Positions 1 to 8,923 of a DNA stretch of 64,000 nucleotides are shown here, piece by piece. The first letter of the stretch is position 1, and every line of letters starts with the position of its first letter. The notes beneath the pieces are model-generated. The model was given only the letters and a program-made list of their open reading frames with translations, was not told the origin of the DNA and did not search any database. The DNA comes from UMGS1312 sp964631595 (lineage in GTDB: Bacteria; Bacillota; Clostridia; Oscillospirales; CAG-272). The position numbers were made by a program, and so were the translations under genes. The stretch is taken from contig CAZVXL010000003.1 in NCBI GenBank assembly GCA_964631595.1, forward strand, positions 39,726 through 103,725, given 5' to 3'.

Positions 1-1291
1 CGGAATACAAAAAGTCGGCACCGTCATTATCGGTGAACACGATAGGCACGCCGAGCTTCTCGGACAGCTCCGACGGCGTCATGCCGCACAGGAAAAGATC
101 GCCCTCGCTTCTCAGCATTGATGAGGAAAGAAGAAGTCTCTCTCCGAGGGGCTCTCCGCCGAGCTGCTCCGCAAGATCCTTTCCGGTAAGGAGTCCCGTA
201 ACGGTTATTCCTCCGCCGAAGAAGCGATTCTCTATTTTATAGACCCTGCATTTTACTCTCTTGCATACGGAGCATATTTTTTCGACCTCGCGGCAAATGA
301 ACTCATACGCCGCCTCGCCCGTGGCGATAGACACATCCGCCTTTGTCTCAAGCTCATCCTCATACAGCGTCGGCAAAGCAAGGCTGAGCTCGGAATCAAA
401 CGACGAGAGCATTCCCACGCCGTTCTCTATCTGCGTATATTCTCCCCAAAATTCGGGCGGCGGTATCGGTGTGCCGGATTTCACGTAAAGCTCATCCGCC
501 GCATAAAATATGCGCTCGCCGTGACGTTCAAGGCAGCCGTCGGAATACTCCGTGACCTGGCGTATGATCTCGGCGCACTCCTCCGGAGTGTATTCCTCAA
601 GAGGATAGAGCCCTCGGCGGTATCGCGTGATCCCCGCCGGAACGACCGACACGCTGTCCATCGCAGGATACAGCAGCTCCAGCTCCTCAAGCGATCGTCT
701 CAGCTCATCTCCGTCATTGACGTTTTTGCAGAGCACTATCTGCCCGCGGAGCTTTATCCCCGCATCGGCAAGAAGCCTCAGATATGACAGCACCTCTCCG
801 GCGCGCTTGTTCTTCATCATCTTGACGCGCAGCTCCGGATTGGTCGTGTGCACCGACACGTTAACCGGTGAGATACGCATCTCGATTATTCTGTCTATAT
901 CGCGTCTTTCAAGATTTGTGAGAGTTATATAATTCCCGTGAAGGAACGAGAGGCGAGAGTCGTCATCCTTGAAGTACAGGCTCTCCCTAAGACCCTCGGG
1001 AAGCTGATCTATAAAGCAGAATATACACTTGTTCTCGCATCTGTGCTTTTTATCCATGAGAGGGGTTTCAAACTCAAGCCCGATGTCATCGTACATTGCC
1101 TTGACGATATGCACCGTATACTGCTCCTCGCCGCGAAGCAGAAGAAGCTCGACAGACTCCTCGGCAAGATAAAATCTGTAATCTATAACATCGGACACCG
1201 TATGTCCGTTGATGCTGACAAGCACATCTCCCGCGGCTATTCCCTTCTTCGCCGCTCTTGAGCCCGAATACACATCGGTTATGCTGACCAC
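1..1291 (-). CDS. DUF512 radical-SAM/PDZ protein (partial, 3' end off window)
   Basis: Reads leftward off the window edge; about 430 residues are present. The start is a GTG at 1291 preceded by GGAGGT with 6-nt spacing. Residues 1-60 resemble a PDZ domain (SGSRAAKKGIAAGDVL). A Cys-x3-Cys-x2-Cys cluster (C85, C89, C92, within RCENKCIFCFIDQLP) is the radical-SAM-like iron-sulfur motif typical of DUF512 proteins, whose C-terminal domain follows. The family is widespread in Clostridia and cyanobacteria, usually about 450 residues, so little is missing. Exact reaction is not established. It is transcribed from its own promoter at 1325-1353, divergent from the DUF421 gene. Confidence 0.88.
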   Translation of the reverse strand, partial: MVSITDVYSGSRAAKKGIAAGDVLVSINGHTVSDVIDYRFYLAEESVELLLLRGEEQYTVHIVKAMYDDIGLEFETPLMDKKHRCENKCIFCFIDQLPEGLRESLYFKDDDSRLSFLHGNYITLTNLERRDIDRIIEMRISPVNVSVHTTNPELRVKMMKNKRAGEVLSYLRLLADAGIKLRGQIVLCKNVNDGDELRRSLEELELLYPAMDSVSVVPAGITRYRRGLYPLEEYTPEECAEIIRQVTEYSDGCLERHGERIFYAADELYVKSGTPIPPPEFWGEYTQIENGVGMLSSFDSELSLALPTLYEDELETKADVSIATGEAAYEFICREVEKICSVCKRVKCRVYKIENRFFGGGITVTGLLTGKDLAEQLGGEPLGERLLLSSSMLRSEGDLFLCGMTPSELSEKLGVPIVFTDNDGADFLYS

Positions 1292-1324
1292 GCCGTCACC
1301 TCCCACGCACACTTTTACATAATA

Positions 1325-1353
1325 ATTATATCACGGTTTGCCGAAAATCGCAA
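1325..1353 (-). promoter_or_regulatory. Sigma-A promoter of the DUF512 gene
   Basis: Minus-strand TTGCGA (1353-1348), 17-bp spacer, TATAAT (1330-1325), with an extended -10 (GTGATATAAT). The mRNA leader would be about 25-30 nt before the GTG start. Confidence 0.75.
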
Positions 1354-1463
1354 GACAAAACCGCGCTCATTCAAAATTATCTTACAATTCGGAGACAGGA
1401 AAAGCCTCTGCATAACTTCAAGCGCCGCGCCGCATAATAAATAAAAACGAACGGAGAGTGAAA

Positions 1464-2138
1464 ATGGATATTTTATACGTTGCCCTCACCTCCCTGCTCT
1501 CGGCAATCGTGCTGTTTGCAACAACAAAGATCATGGGGCACAGGCAGATAGCTCAGCTCGGCTTTTTCGATTACATCACGGGGATAACCATCGGCTCGAT
1601 CGCGGCAGAGCTTGCGACGGAGCTCGAGAAGCCGTGGAAGCCTCTTATCGCAATGCTCGTCTACGGTGCTGTCTCCGTTATTCTCAGCACATCATCGAAG
1701 AAGCTGCCGCGGCTGCGGAAATACATCAACGGCACTCCGACGGTGATAATGGACGGCGGCAAGCTGTACCGCAAAAGCATGAAGAAGGCAAAGCTTGAGC
1801 TTGGCGAATTTCTGATGCTGTGCAGGCAGGCGGGGTACTTCCACCTTAACTCGGTGCAGACCGCGATCCTCGAATACAACGGCAAGCTCTCCGTTCTGCC
1901 GACCGCCGAGACGCACCCGGTAACGCCGAAGGAGCTCGATATCAAGACAGAGCAGGACTCGCCGGAGACAGAGGTGATAATGGACGGGCGCATACTTGAG
2001 GACAATCTGAGGCGCATGGGGTTCGATGTGACTTGGCTGAAGCGGCAGCTGAAGGAATCGGGCGGCGGCGACCCGAGGGACATTTTTCTTGCGACCTGCG
2101 ACAAAAGCGGCAGGCTGTATATTTACAAGGCGGACTGA
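1464..2138 (+). CDS. DUF421 (YetF-like) membrane protein
   Basis: About 224 residues. Three N-terminal membrane segments (roughly residues 3-22, 30-52, 56-78) are followed by a soluble domain containing the DUF421 signature region around GTPTVIMDGGKL and LMLCRQAGYFHL. The family includes B. subtilis YetF/YrbG-type proteins, some linked to spore membranes; biochemical role is unknown. A GTG at 1458 is possible, but the CGGAG at 1452-1456 sits at proper distance only from the ATG at 1464. Monocistronic: strong terminator follows at 2246-2277. Confidence 0.85.
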   Translation: MDILYVALTSLLSAIVLFATTKIMGHRQIAQLGFFDYITGITIGSIAAELATELEKPWKPLIAMLVYGAVSVILSTSSKKLPRLRKYINGTPTVIMDGGKLYRKSMKKAKLELGEFLMLCRQAGYFHLNSVQTAILEYNGKLSVLPTAETHPVTPKELDIKTEQDSPETEVIMDGRILEDNLRRMGFDVTWLKRQLKESGGGDPRDIFLATCDKSGRLYIYKAD

Positions 2139-2245
2139 GACGTATTCGGCAGTCCGTCACGGCACGTTCCGCATGGGGCGGTCTGCCTCAAATAGGCTGT
2201 CATCATTACGGGGCATATTTGCCCGCAAGCGCCGCTTTTGACGGC

Positions 2246-2277
2246 AAAAAGGCTCACCGCGCGGTGAGCCTTTTTTT
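2246..2277 (+). terminator. Rho-independent terminator after DUF421 gene
   Basis: GGCTCACCGC/GCGGTGAGCC perfect 10-bp inverted repeat followed by seven T. Five A precede it, so it may also act on minus-strand transcripts. Confidence 0.9.
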
Positions 2278-2338
2278 GCTCCTTGTTCCGTCAACGAGAG
2301 CCTGAAGATGTCGCCCGACATAGCATCATCCCTTTACA

Positions 2339-2373
2339 AAAATCCCCCGAAGCCGTGCTTCGGGGGATCGTTT
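2339..2373 (-). terminator. Terminator of the cmk-plsC-ispH/rpsA unit
   Basis: On the minus strand the arms ATCCCCCGAAGC and GCTTCGGGGGAT pair and are followed by a T run, directly after the ispH-rpsA stop codon. Confidence 0.88.
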
Positions 2374-2383
2374 CATATTCGGA

Positions 2384-4465
2384 TCACTCGGCGTCCTCTG
2401 CCTCGAAATCGGCATAGGTGGAGGGATCATCGGTGGAGTATACTGCGGGAGCGGCATCCTCATCGGAATCGTCGGAGTCCTCGGGGAGATCCTCATCGAC
2501 TACAGCCGCAGGCTGCATAAGTGCTCTGATAGAGAGGCTGACCTTATGGCGGTCCTCATCAATATCGGTGATCATAGCCTCGACAGTCTGTCCGACGGAA
2601 AGAACCTCGTCGGGCTTGCCGATCTTGTGGTCGGTGATCTGGCTGATATGTATCAGGCCGTCAACACCGGGAACGATCTCGGCAAATGCTCCGAAGGGCA
2701 TCAGGCTGACGATCTTGACCTCGGCAACGGAGTCGATGCCGTACTTATTTGTAAAGATGACCCAAGGATTGGTATCATCGGTCTTGTAGCCGAGAGAAAT
2801 TCTTCTCTTTTCCTTATCCACGCCCTTTACGAATACGTGGATGACCTCTCCGACCTTAACGACATCGGAGGGATGCTTGATGTGCTTCCAAGACAGCTCG
2901 GTCACGTGAACCATACCGTCAACACCGCCGAGATCCACGAAAGCGCCGTAGCTTGTCAGGCTTCTTACCTCGCCGTCAAACTCCATGCCCTCCTCGATGG
3001 TGCTCCAGAAGGCCTCCTCCTTCGCCTTGCGCTCCTCTCTTGCAACAACGCGGATAGAAGCGTATGCCTTCTTGCGCTCGGACTTGATCTCAATGATCTT
3101 AACTCTCTGAGTTGTTCCGACAAGTGTGGAAAGATCACCGTCTCTCGGAATACCGGTGTGTGCTCCGGGGATAAATACGCGAACGGAGCTGAGAGAGATG
3201 ATCACGCCGCCCTTAACGGCTTCGACGATCTTACCCTCAAGGATATCGCCGTTTTCATATGCGGCAACGATCCTATCCCAGTTCTTATCGGAATCGACGC
3301 GCTTCTTGGAGAGAGTGGCGATTCCGTCCACATCGCTGACCTTAATGACAAAGGCCTCGATCTCGTCTCCCACCTTAAACATCTCGGACAGTGACGCAGA
3401 GGTATCATCGGTGATCTGATCGTGTACGATAACACCGGTGGTCTTGGCGCCGAGATCAAGATGGATCTCGTTCTGTCCGATAGAAGTAACGGTACCGACA
3501 ACTACGTCTCCTGTATTTAATGTTTTCATTGATTGCTCGAGCATTTCTGCAAAGTTTTCAGTCATCTGCTCATTCATGGCTTTTTCTACCTCCTGTATTA
3601 CACTGAACGGTGTCGATGCACCGGCAGTAATCGAAATTTTATCGTTCGGACGAACGGTCACGCCCTCCATATGCGCGGCATCCTCGACAAGATACGTCCT
3701 CGGACACACGCCCGCACATATTTCGTAAAGCTTCATCGTATTTGAGCTTCCGCGGCTTCCGATGACAAGCATGACGTCGGATCTTGCGGCAAGAGAATAC
3801 GCTTCAAGCTGCCTTTCTTCCGTAACATTACATATTGTATCAAAAATCTGCGGATTTGTATATACTTTTTCGATAATTTCTAAACATTTTTTCCATTCGT
3901 TCAGATTTTGGGTCGTTTGTGCGGCTATCGAAACGGTTTTTTCGGCGGATCTCACGTATTCGTCGGAGGAAAGATACCTCATGAGCTCCTCCGAATCATT
4001 TACGACCACCCCGTTGCCCTCGGTACAGCTCATGATACCCATGACCTCGGGATGCTCCTTCGCACCGATGAGGATAAAGAGCTTACCCTCTCCGGAATTT
4101 TCTCCCGCAATACGTCTGACCTTATTCACATACGGGCAGGTGCAGTCAAGTATCCGCAACCCCTCATGCCGCTCGGCACACTCCCGAAGCTTCACAAGAT
4201 TCTCTCTGACCTCACCGTGTGCGCGTATGACCACGGTTATTCTCTGCCCCGCGGCGGCATCGGCGCAGATACGCTCTATATCGTCGCCCGACAGTTCCTC
4301 CACCCCGCGTCTGCGGAGATATTCGACATATCCGTCGTTATGGATAAGTCTTCCGAGAGTGCATATCCTGCCGTCCTTCTTTTCAAGGAGCTTTTCGATC
4401 TCATCCGTGGCGCGTCTCACACCGAAGCAAAAGCCCGCATGATCGGCGATATACACTCCGCTCAT
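2384..4465 (-). CDS. ispH-rpsA: IspH / ribosomal protein S1 fusion
   Basis: 693 residues. Residues 1-290 are 4-hydroxy-3-methylbut-2-enyl diphosphate reductase, the last MEP-pathway enzyme making IPP/DMAPP: the three 4Fe-4S cysteines are seen as C13 (GFCFGVRRA), C110 (DCTCPYV) and C212 (TICNVTEERQ). Residues about 318-388, 405-472, 493-560 and 577-646 are four S1 RNA-binding domains, followed by an acidic tail. The fusion is known in many Clostridia and may supply the genome's S1-like protein. The start ATG overlaps the plsC stop by 4 nt (ATGA), indicating translational coupling in a cmk-plsC-ispH/rpsA operon. Confidence 0.97.
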   Translation of the reverse strand: MSGVYIADHAGFCFGVRRATDEIEKLLEKKDGRICTLGRLIHNDGYVEYLRRRGVEELSGDDIERICADAAAGQRITVVIRAHGEVRENLVKLRECAERHEGLRILDCTCPYVNKVRRIAGENSGEGKLFILIGAKEHPEVMGIMSCTEGNGVVVNDSEELMRYLSSDEYVRSAEKTVSIAAQTTQNLNEWKKCLEIIEKVYTNPQIFDTICNVTEERQLEAYSLAARSDVMLVIGSRGSSNTMKLYEICAGVCPRTYLVEDAAHMEGVTVRPNDKISITAGASTPFSVIQEVEKAMNEQMTENFAEMLEQSMKTLNTGDVVVGTVTSIGQNEIHLDLGAKTTGVIVHDQITDDTSASLSEMFKVGDEIEAFVIKVSDVDGIATLSKKRVDSDKNWDRIVAAYENGDILEGKIVEAVKGGVIISLSSVRVFIPGAHTGIPRDGDLSTLVGTTQRVKIIEIKSERKKAYASIRVVAREERKAKEEAFWSTIEEGMEFDGEVRSLTSYGAFVDLGGVDGMVHVTELSWKHIKHPSDVVKVGEVIHVFVKGVDKEKRRISLGYKTDDTNPWVIFTNKYGIDSVAEVKIVSLMPFGAFAEIVPGVDGLIHISQITDHKIGKPDEVLSVGQTVEAMITDIDEDRHKVSLSIRALMQPAAVVDEDLPEDSDDSDEDAAPAVYSTDDPSTYADFEAEDAE

Positions 4466-5085
4466 GACTTTCCCGCCTCTTTATGTGTATCTCTGAGGCT
4501 GCATATCCTGTCAAAGATATATTCCGCCGCCCTCGCGTACTCCTCCTTACCGCCCTGCTCAAGCGGGAGCTCCTCATAGGGTATCGGATCTCCGCAAATG
4601 ATCTCGGTGCGTCCGAAGGGAAAAACATGATGCTTTTTTGTACGTATGTACACCGGAACCACCGGTGCCTTGGTATGATACGCTATCATACCGATACCGC
4701 TTTTGGGCTTTGTCCTTGCGGGGTCGATTCCCTTTTGGCGTGTTCCCTGCGGGAACACCGTCACCGCCTCACCCGATCTCACAAGCGATATCGCGGTCTT
4801 CAGAGCCCCGACATCGGCTCTGCCGCGCTCTATCGGAAATGCGCCGAGAGCTGTTATGAGCCGCCGCAGGAGCGGTATCTTGAACAGCTCCTTCTTAGCC
4901 ATATATCTCGGCTGACGGTTCATGCAGGCGGCAAGAACTATCACATCGTGAAAGCCCGTATGATTTGAGCAGACTATGCATCCGCCGCTTTCCGGCATCT
5001 TATCCGCATCATACACACTTGCTCTGTACACCCACTTTACCGCTCCCGAGAAGTGCCTGTATATTCCGTTATAGAACTCACTCAT
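4462..5085 (-). CDS. plsC: 1-acyl-sn-glycerol-3-phosphate acyltransferase
   Basis: 207 residues, normal for the family. Adds the second acyl chain to lysophosphatidic acid at the membrane in phospholipid synthesis. The catalytic HX4D motif is seen as NHTGFHD, with the other blocks FPIERGRAD, FPQGTRQKG (Q in place of the usual E before GTR) and PVVPVYI. Lies between cmk (29-nt gap) and ispH-rpsA (4-nt overlap), the usual Firmicutes order. Confidence 0.94.
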   Translation of the reverse strand: MSEFYNGIYRHFSGAVKWVYRASVYDADKMPESGGCIVCSNHTGFHDVIVLAACMNRQPRYMAKKELFKIPLLRRLITALGAFPIERGRADVGALKTAISLVRSGEAVTVFPQGTRQKGIDPARTKPKSGIGMIAYHTKAPVVPVYIRTKKHHVFPFGRTEIICGDPIPYEELPLEQGGKEEYARAAEYIFDRICSLRDTHKEAGKS

Positions 5086-5114
5086 TACGACAGTCTCCTT
5101 CCGTACAGCCGATA

Positions 5115-5780
5115 TCAGCCGTCTCTCCCGTTCATCGCAAGCTCGCCTATCCTATCGACGGTCTCATCAAGTCCCATCTCGGAATTGTCGAAAACTATCG
5201 CATCCTCCGCCGGTATCGCGGGAGCTATCTCCCTCTCCGAATCCTGCGTATCGCGTCTCACGATATCGGAAAGCACCTCCTCAAGCGTACATTCCTCTCC
5301 CTTGGCTCTGAGCTCCGCAAAGCGGCGGCGCGCCCTTGCCTCCGGAGAAGCCGTGAGGAATATTTTCAGATCGGCATCGGGCATTATGACCGTACCGATA
5401 TCTCTGCCGTCCATTATGACGTTGCCGCCGTTTGCCATGTCCTTTTGCAGGTCGAGCAGGAATCGGCGCACAGTGGGGATCGACGACACCGCCGAGGCGT
5501 CCATCGACGCCTCTGGTGTACGGATCGCCTCGCTCACATCGTCATCACCGAGGATCACCCGCTGACCGTCATCCGTCCAGCGAAGCTCAAGTCTCACTCC
5601 CGAAAGAGCAGCCCCCACATCATCCGCGGATGCGACATCAACGCCTCCGCGTCTCATATAAAGTCCGACCGCGCGGTACAGCGCCCCCGTATCAACATAT
5701 ACGAGCCCGAGCTTTGCGGCAAGAGCCTTTGCCACGGAGCTTTTTCCGGCTCCGCCCGGTCCGTCAATAGCTATTTTCAT
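5115..5780 (-). CDS. cmk: Cytidylate kinase
   Basis: 221 residues from the ATG at 5780, which has GGAGG 7 nt upstream; an in-frame ATG at 5795 lacks a ribosome site. Phosphorylates CMP/dCMP with ATP. The P-loop DGPGGAGKSSVAK is at residues 6-18, followed by DTGALYRA, DGRDIGTVIMPDA and the lid region with paired arginines (ARARRR). First gene of the cmk-plsC-ispH/rpsA unit. I see no clear sigma-A promoter immediately upstream, so read-through from asd is possible. Confidence 0.95.
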   Translation of the reverse strand: MKIAIDGPGGAGKSSVAKALAAKLGLVYVDTGALYRAVGLYMRRGGVDVASADDVGAALSGVRLELRWTDDGQRVILGDDDVSEAIRTPEASMDASAVSSIPTVRRFLLDLQKDMANGGNVIMDGRDIGTVIMPDADLKIFLTASPEARARRRFAELRAKGEECTLEEVLSDIVRRDTQDSEREIAPAIPAEDAIVFDNSEMGLDETVDRIGELAMNGRDG

Positions 5781-5846
5781 AATTGCCTCCGGCATTTGTA
5801 ATTTTCACGCATCCCGCACCCGAGATATCCCGCCATTAACACACAC

Positions 5847-5902
5847 GGGGGATGTGCGGAAAAGTCCTCTCATCCCCCTTAGTATTCGGCACAGCCGAAT
5901 AC
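5847..5902 (-). other. Two hairpins between asd and cmk
   Basis: GGGGGATG (5847-5854) pairs with CATCCCCC (5871-5878), and GTATTCGG pairs with CCGAATAC (about 5882-5902). Neither has a good T tract on the minus strand, so they may be weak terminators or processing signals downstream of asd. Confidence 0.5.
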
Positions 5903-5912
5903 CTTATTCATA

Positions 5913-6992
5913 TCAGTCAAGGTATCCCTTGCGGTACAGAAGCTCGGCTGTGAGCATAGCTCCGCCGGCGGCACCGCGGAGAGTATTGTGCGACAGCGCA
6001 ACAAACTTATAGTCAAACATGGTATCCTCGCGGAGACGTCCGACGCTGACTCCCATTCCGCCGTAAATATCGCGGTCAAGACCGGTCTGAGGACGATTGT
6101 CCTCCTCAAAATACGTAATAAACTGCTCGGGTGCCGAGGGCAAGCCGAGAAGCTGGGGTGCGCCCTTGAAGTTCTTCCAAGCCTCAAGGATAGCCTCCTT
6201 TGAGGGCTTTCTCTCAAAATTCACAAACACTGCCGCCAGATGTCCGTCGGACACGGGAACTCTGATGCACTGCGTGGTGATCAGAGGAGATGTCGCGGGG
6301 ACGATCTTGCCATTTTCCACAGTACCCCAAACACGGAGAGGCTCCTTTTCGCTCTTTTCCTCCTCGCCGCCGATATAGGGGATCACGTTGTCATTCATCT
6401 CGGGCCAGTCGGCAAAGGTCTTGCCTGCACCGGAGATCGCCTGATACGTAGTGGCAACAACCTCCTTCACGCCGTACTCCATAAGAGGAGTGAGCGCGGG
6501 AACATAGCTCTGAATGGAGCAGTTCGGCTTTACGGCAATAAAGCCCTTCTTTGTTCCGAGACGGCGTCTCTGAGCCTCTATCACCGAAAGATGAGAGTCA
6601 TTTACCTCGGGAACGATCATGGGAACGTCCTCGGTCCAGCGGTTTGCCGAATTGTTGGACATTACGGGCACCTCCGCCTTCGCGTATGCCTCCTCCAGCT
6701 TTTTGATCTCGTCCTTGGGCATATCGACAGCACAGAACACAATGTCAAGTCCCTCGGCAACAGTCTCTACCTCGGAAGCATCGTATACGGGCATGCCGGC
6801 AACCTTCTCGGGCATGGCGGTCTTCATCTTCCATCTTCCGTTCAATGCCTCGGCATAGGTCTTGCCTGCGGAACGGCTGCTTGCCGCAAGGCGCACAAGC
6901 TCAAAATAGGGGTGCTCCTGCAAAAGCAGAATGAAGCGCTGTCCGACCATTCCGGTCGCACCGATAACACCGGCTCTCAGCTTTTTACTCAT
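5913..6992 (-). CDS. asd: Aspartate-semialdehyde dehydrogenase
   Basis: 359 residues, the longer archaeal/fungal-like form. Reduces aspartyl phosphate to aspartate semialdehyde for lysine, diaminopimelate, threonine and methionine. The NADP-binding GATGMVGQRF is at the N terminus, the catalytic Cys lies in KPNCSIQS, and the substrate-binding GAGKTFADWPEMNDN follows. Transcribed from a consensus promoter at 7055-7083, with no other gene of the pathway alongside. Confidence 0.95.
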   Translation of the reverse strand: MSKKLRAGVIGATGMVGQRFILLLQEHPYFELVRLAASSRSAGKTYAEALNGRWKMKTAMPEKVAGMPVYDASEVETVAEGLDIVFCAVDMPKDEIKKLEEAYAKAEVPVMSNNSANRWTEDVPMIVPEVNDSHLSVIEAQRRRLGTKKGFIAVKPNCSIQSYVPALTPLMEYGVKEVVATTYQAISGAGKTFADWPEMNDNVIPYIGGEEEKSEKEPLRVWGTVENGKIVPATSPLITTQCIRVPVSDGHLAAVFVNFERKPSKEAILEAWKNFKGAPQLLGLPSAPEQFITYFEEDNRPQTGLDRDIYGGMGVSVGRLREDTMFDYKFVALSHNTLRGAAGGAMLTAELLYRKGYLD

Positions 6993-7054
6993 ATCAAATC
7001 CTCCGGTCGCCCCGTATCTCTCGGGGCTTATTTTATTTACAGTATAACATTTTA

Positions 7055-7083
7055 ATTATATCACATCAAAGCCGTGTTGTCAA
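7055..7083 (-). promoter_or_regulatory. Consensus sigma-A promoter of asd
   Basis: Minus-strand TTGACA (7083-7078), exactly 17 bp, TATAAT (7060-7055) with GTGA just before it. Nearly perfect consensus. Confidence 0.88.
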
Positions 7084-7150
7084 TTCATCGAAAGCTATAA
7101 ATTTACGCCCCTCCGTATGCCGCACACTTGCCGCATTTCCCGAAAAGCAT

Positions 7151-7891
7151 CTATATCCGCGCCTCTATCGACTCCTTCAGCCTTTCTATTATCTTCTTTT
7201 CGAGACGTGAGATATACGACTGCGATATGCCGAGCATATCCGCCACCTCCTTCTGCGTGCGCTCTCCGCCGCCGTCAAGCCCGTACCGCAATCTTATTAT
7301 CACGCGCTCGCGCTCGCAAAGGCCGTCCACCGCCGCGCGTATCTCCCTCTCGTCCTCGTCCTTCTCCATATTGCGGCCGACCGCATCTCCGTCCGTGCCG
7401 AGGATATCCGACAGGAGAAGCTCGTTCCCGTCCCAATCCACGCTCAGCGGCTCATCTATGGATATCTCCGAGCGCAGAGGACTTGTCTTTCTCATGTACA
7501 TGAGGATCTCGTTTTCGATACAGCGTGAGGCATATGTCGCAAGCTTTATATTCTTGTCCGCCCTGTAGGTATTCACCGCCTTGATAAGCCCGATAGTGCC
7601 TATCGAAATGAGATCCTCGATCCCGCTTCCGGTGTTTTCGAACTTCCTTGCGATATAGACCACAAGTCTCAGATTGTGCTCTATGAGCAGTGAGCGCGCC
7701 TCCGAGTCTCCCTTCTCAAGCCGTTCTATGGCCTCCGTCTCGTCCTCTGCCCCGAGCGGCGGAGGAAGCGCCGTCGGGCCGTTTATGTAGAATACGTTTC
7801 CCTCGCTTCCGCCGCCCGTGAGCAGCCTTGCCGCCTCGCACACCCACAGGTGTAATTTCTTCAAAAAATCAAGCTTTATGTACAGCTTCAT
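7151..7891 (-). CDS. sigE: RNA polymerase sporulation sigma factor sigma-E precursor
   Basis: 246 residues. Mother-cell sigma factor made as an inactive precursor. The N-terminal pro-region and the conserved stretch VFYINGPTALPPPL match the SpoIIGA-cleaved pro-sigma-E region; region 2 (EHNLRLVVYIARKFENTG, DLISIGTIGLIKA) and region 4 helix-turn-helix (TQKEVADMLGISQSYISRLE) are complete. ATG has AAAGGAGAT at 7-nt spacing, 22 nt after the spoIIGA stop. SigG, often next in the cluster, is not adjacent; asd follows instead. Confidence 0.96.
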   Translation of the reverse strand: MKLYIKLDFLKKLHLWVCEAARLLTGGGSEGNVFYINGPTALPPPLGAEDETEAIERLEKGDSEARSLLIEHNLRLVVYIARKFENTGSGIEDLISIGTIGLIKAVNTYRADKNIKLATYASRCIENEILMYMRKTSPLRSEISIDEPLSVDWDGNELLLSDILGTDGDAVGRNMEKDEDEREIRAAVDGLCERERVIIRLRYGLDGGGERTQKEVADMLGISQSYISRLEKKIIERLKESIEARI

Positions 7892-7913
7892 CTGCCTATC
7901 TCCTTTTAAGCTT

Positions 7914-8732
7914 TTATCGGAGCAATACCGTCGGCGCGTTTGCGGGATAGCCGCCGAAGAAGGTACTGCCCGTGTCCGACACGGCTATCACCGCCCCACA
8001 TTCTCTTGCCCTGCCGTTTTCGATAACCGAGACAGTCTCGGGAATAAAGCCGGTAAGAAGCCCGTCCCCTCCGACCCCCTTTATCGGGATCATTCGCACC
8101 CTCGGCGCGACCGTATCGGTAAGCTCCGCCGGATCGGTGCAAAGCTCCGGCACGATACGGCGAAGCACGGAGCGGTCGGCAATGATCACCGGAGCTCCCG
8201 AAAGCGGCTCCACGGCAAGGTTACCGCTGTCGCAAAGGGCATCGAATTCCGCCGTGCGTGTACCGAATGAGACGCGGACACGCACCGACCGTCTGCCCCT
8301 CAGACGCGCGATCAGCCTTATCAGCAGGAGGCACAGCGTGCTTCCGACAAAAAGCAGCGCCGTGCCGCTCTGCGGACTGCTCGGCACGGTGGCTCCTCCC
8401 CCGAGTGAGCAGAGTGCCGTCATCGCTCCGCCGAGAAGTGCCGATACTCCCCAAAAGACCGCGGAGCGCCTGAGAAGCAGCCGCACATCGCCGAAGCCGA
8501 AGGCTGTCAGCATCATAAGCACAGCCACGCCACCCGCCGAGGCAACACCGAGAATACCGTCCGTCCCGAGCGCCGTCGCCGCAGTTCCGTAGATCCCGCC
8601 GAGTGCGGCGGAGAGAGCGCTTCTGACTCCCGTCGGCGGACCGGAGGTAAGACGAGAGGTCAGGTACAGTGCTATGAGATCCATACTGAAATTTACGAAA
8701 AACAGGATGTCCGCATAAAGAACATACGTCAT
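7914..8732 (-). CDS. spoIIGA: Sigma-E processing aspartic peptidase SpoIIGA
   Basis: 272 residues. Hydrophobic N-terminal half with about five membrane segments, then a C-terminal peptidase domain in which the aspartyl motif appears as ALCDSGNLAVEPLSG. It removes the pro-peptide of sigma-E at the sporulation septum after a forespore signal. Directly upstream of and co-transcribed with sigE. RBS AGAGGTGAT precedes the ATG. The upstream promoter has the unusual long spacing typical of spoIIG. Confidence 0.94.
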   Translation of the reverse strand: MTYVLYADILFFVNFSMDLIALYLTSRLTSGPPTGVRSALSAALGGIYGTAATALGTDGILGVASAGGVAVLMMLTAFGFGDVRLLLRRSAVFWGVSALLGGAMTALCSLGGGATVPSSPQSGTALLFVGSTLCLLLIRLIARLRGRRSVRVRVSFGTRTAEFDALCDSGNLAVEPLSGAPVIIADRSVLRRIVPELCTDPAELTDTVAPRVRMIPIKGVGGDGLLTGFIPETVSVIENGRARECGAVIAVSDTGSTFFGGYPANAPTVLLR

Positions 8733-8753
8733 TGCAAATCACCTCTGACCTTT

Positions 8754-8808
8754 ATTATATATTCGGAGCACGGGCGGATAATGTCACTGTGAGGCGGATA
8801 TTTCGCAA
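8754..8808 (-). promoter_or_regulatory. spoIIG-type promoter with 22-bp spacer and possible Spo0A box
   Basis: Minus-strand TATAAT at 8759-8754 has no -35 at 17 bp, but GTGACA (one mismatch from TTGACA) lies 22 bp upstream at 8787-8782. The B. subtilis spoIIG promoter is known for this 22-bp spacing and Spo0A dependence. A TTGCGAA on the minus strand (8808-8802) matches the 0A box TGNCGAA in 6 of 7 positions. Confidence 0.65.
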
Positions 8809-8859
8809 AATGATGAGCGACGGCGGCGGGACGGATTCAGGCAAAAAGCAAATTCGGTA

Positions 8860-8888
8860 TTGACAAACCTATGTTCGCGTGATACAAT
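8860..8888 (+). promoter_or_regulatory. Sigma-A promoter of the Y-family polymerase gene
   Basis: TTGACA (8860-8865), 17 bp, TACAAT (8883-8888). It rules out start codons before about 8895. Confidence 0.85.
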
Positions 8889-8923
8889 ACGCATTAGAAA
8901 CAAGTGTTCGGAGGTATTCTGTC

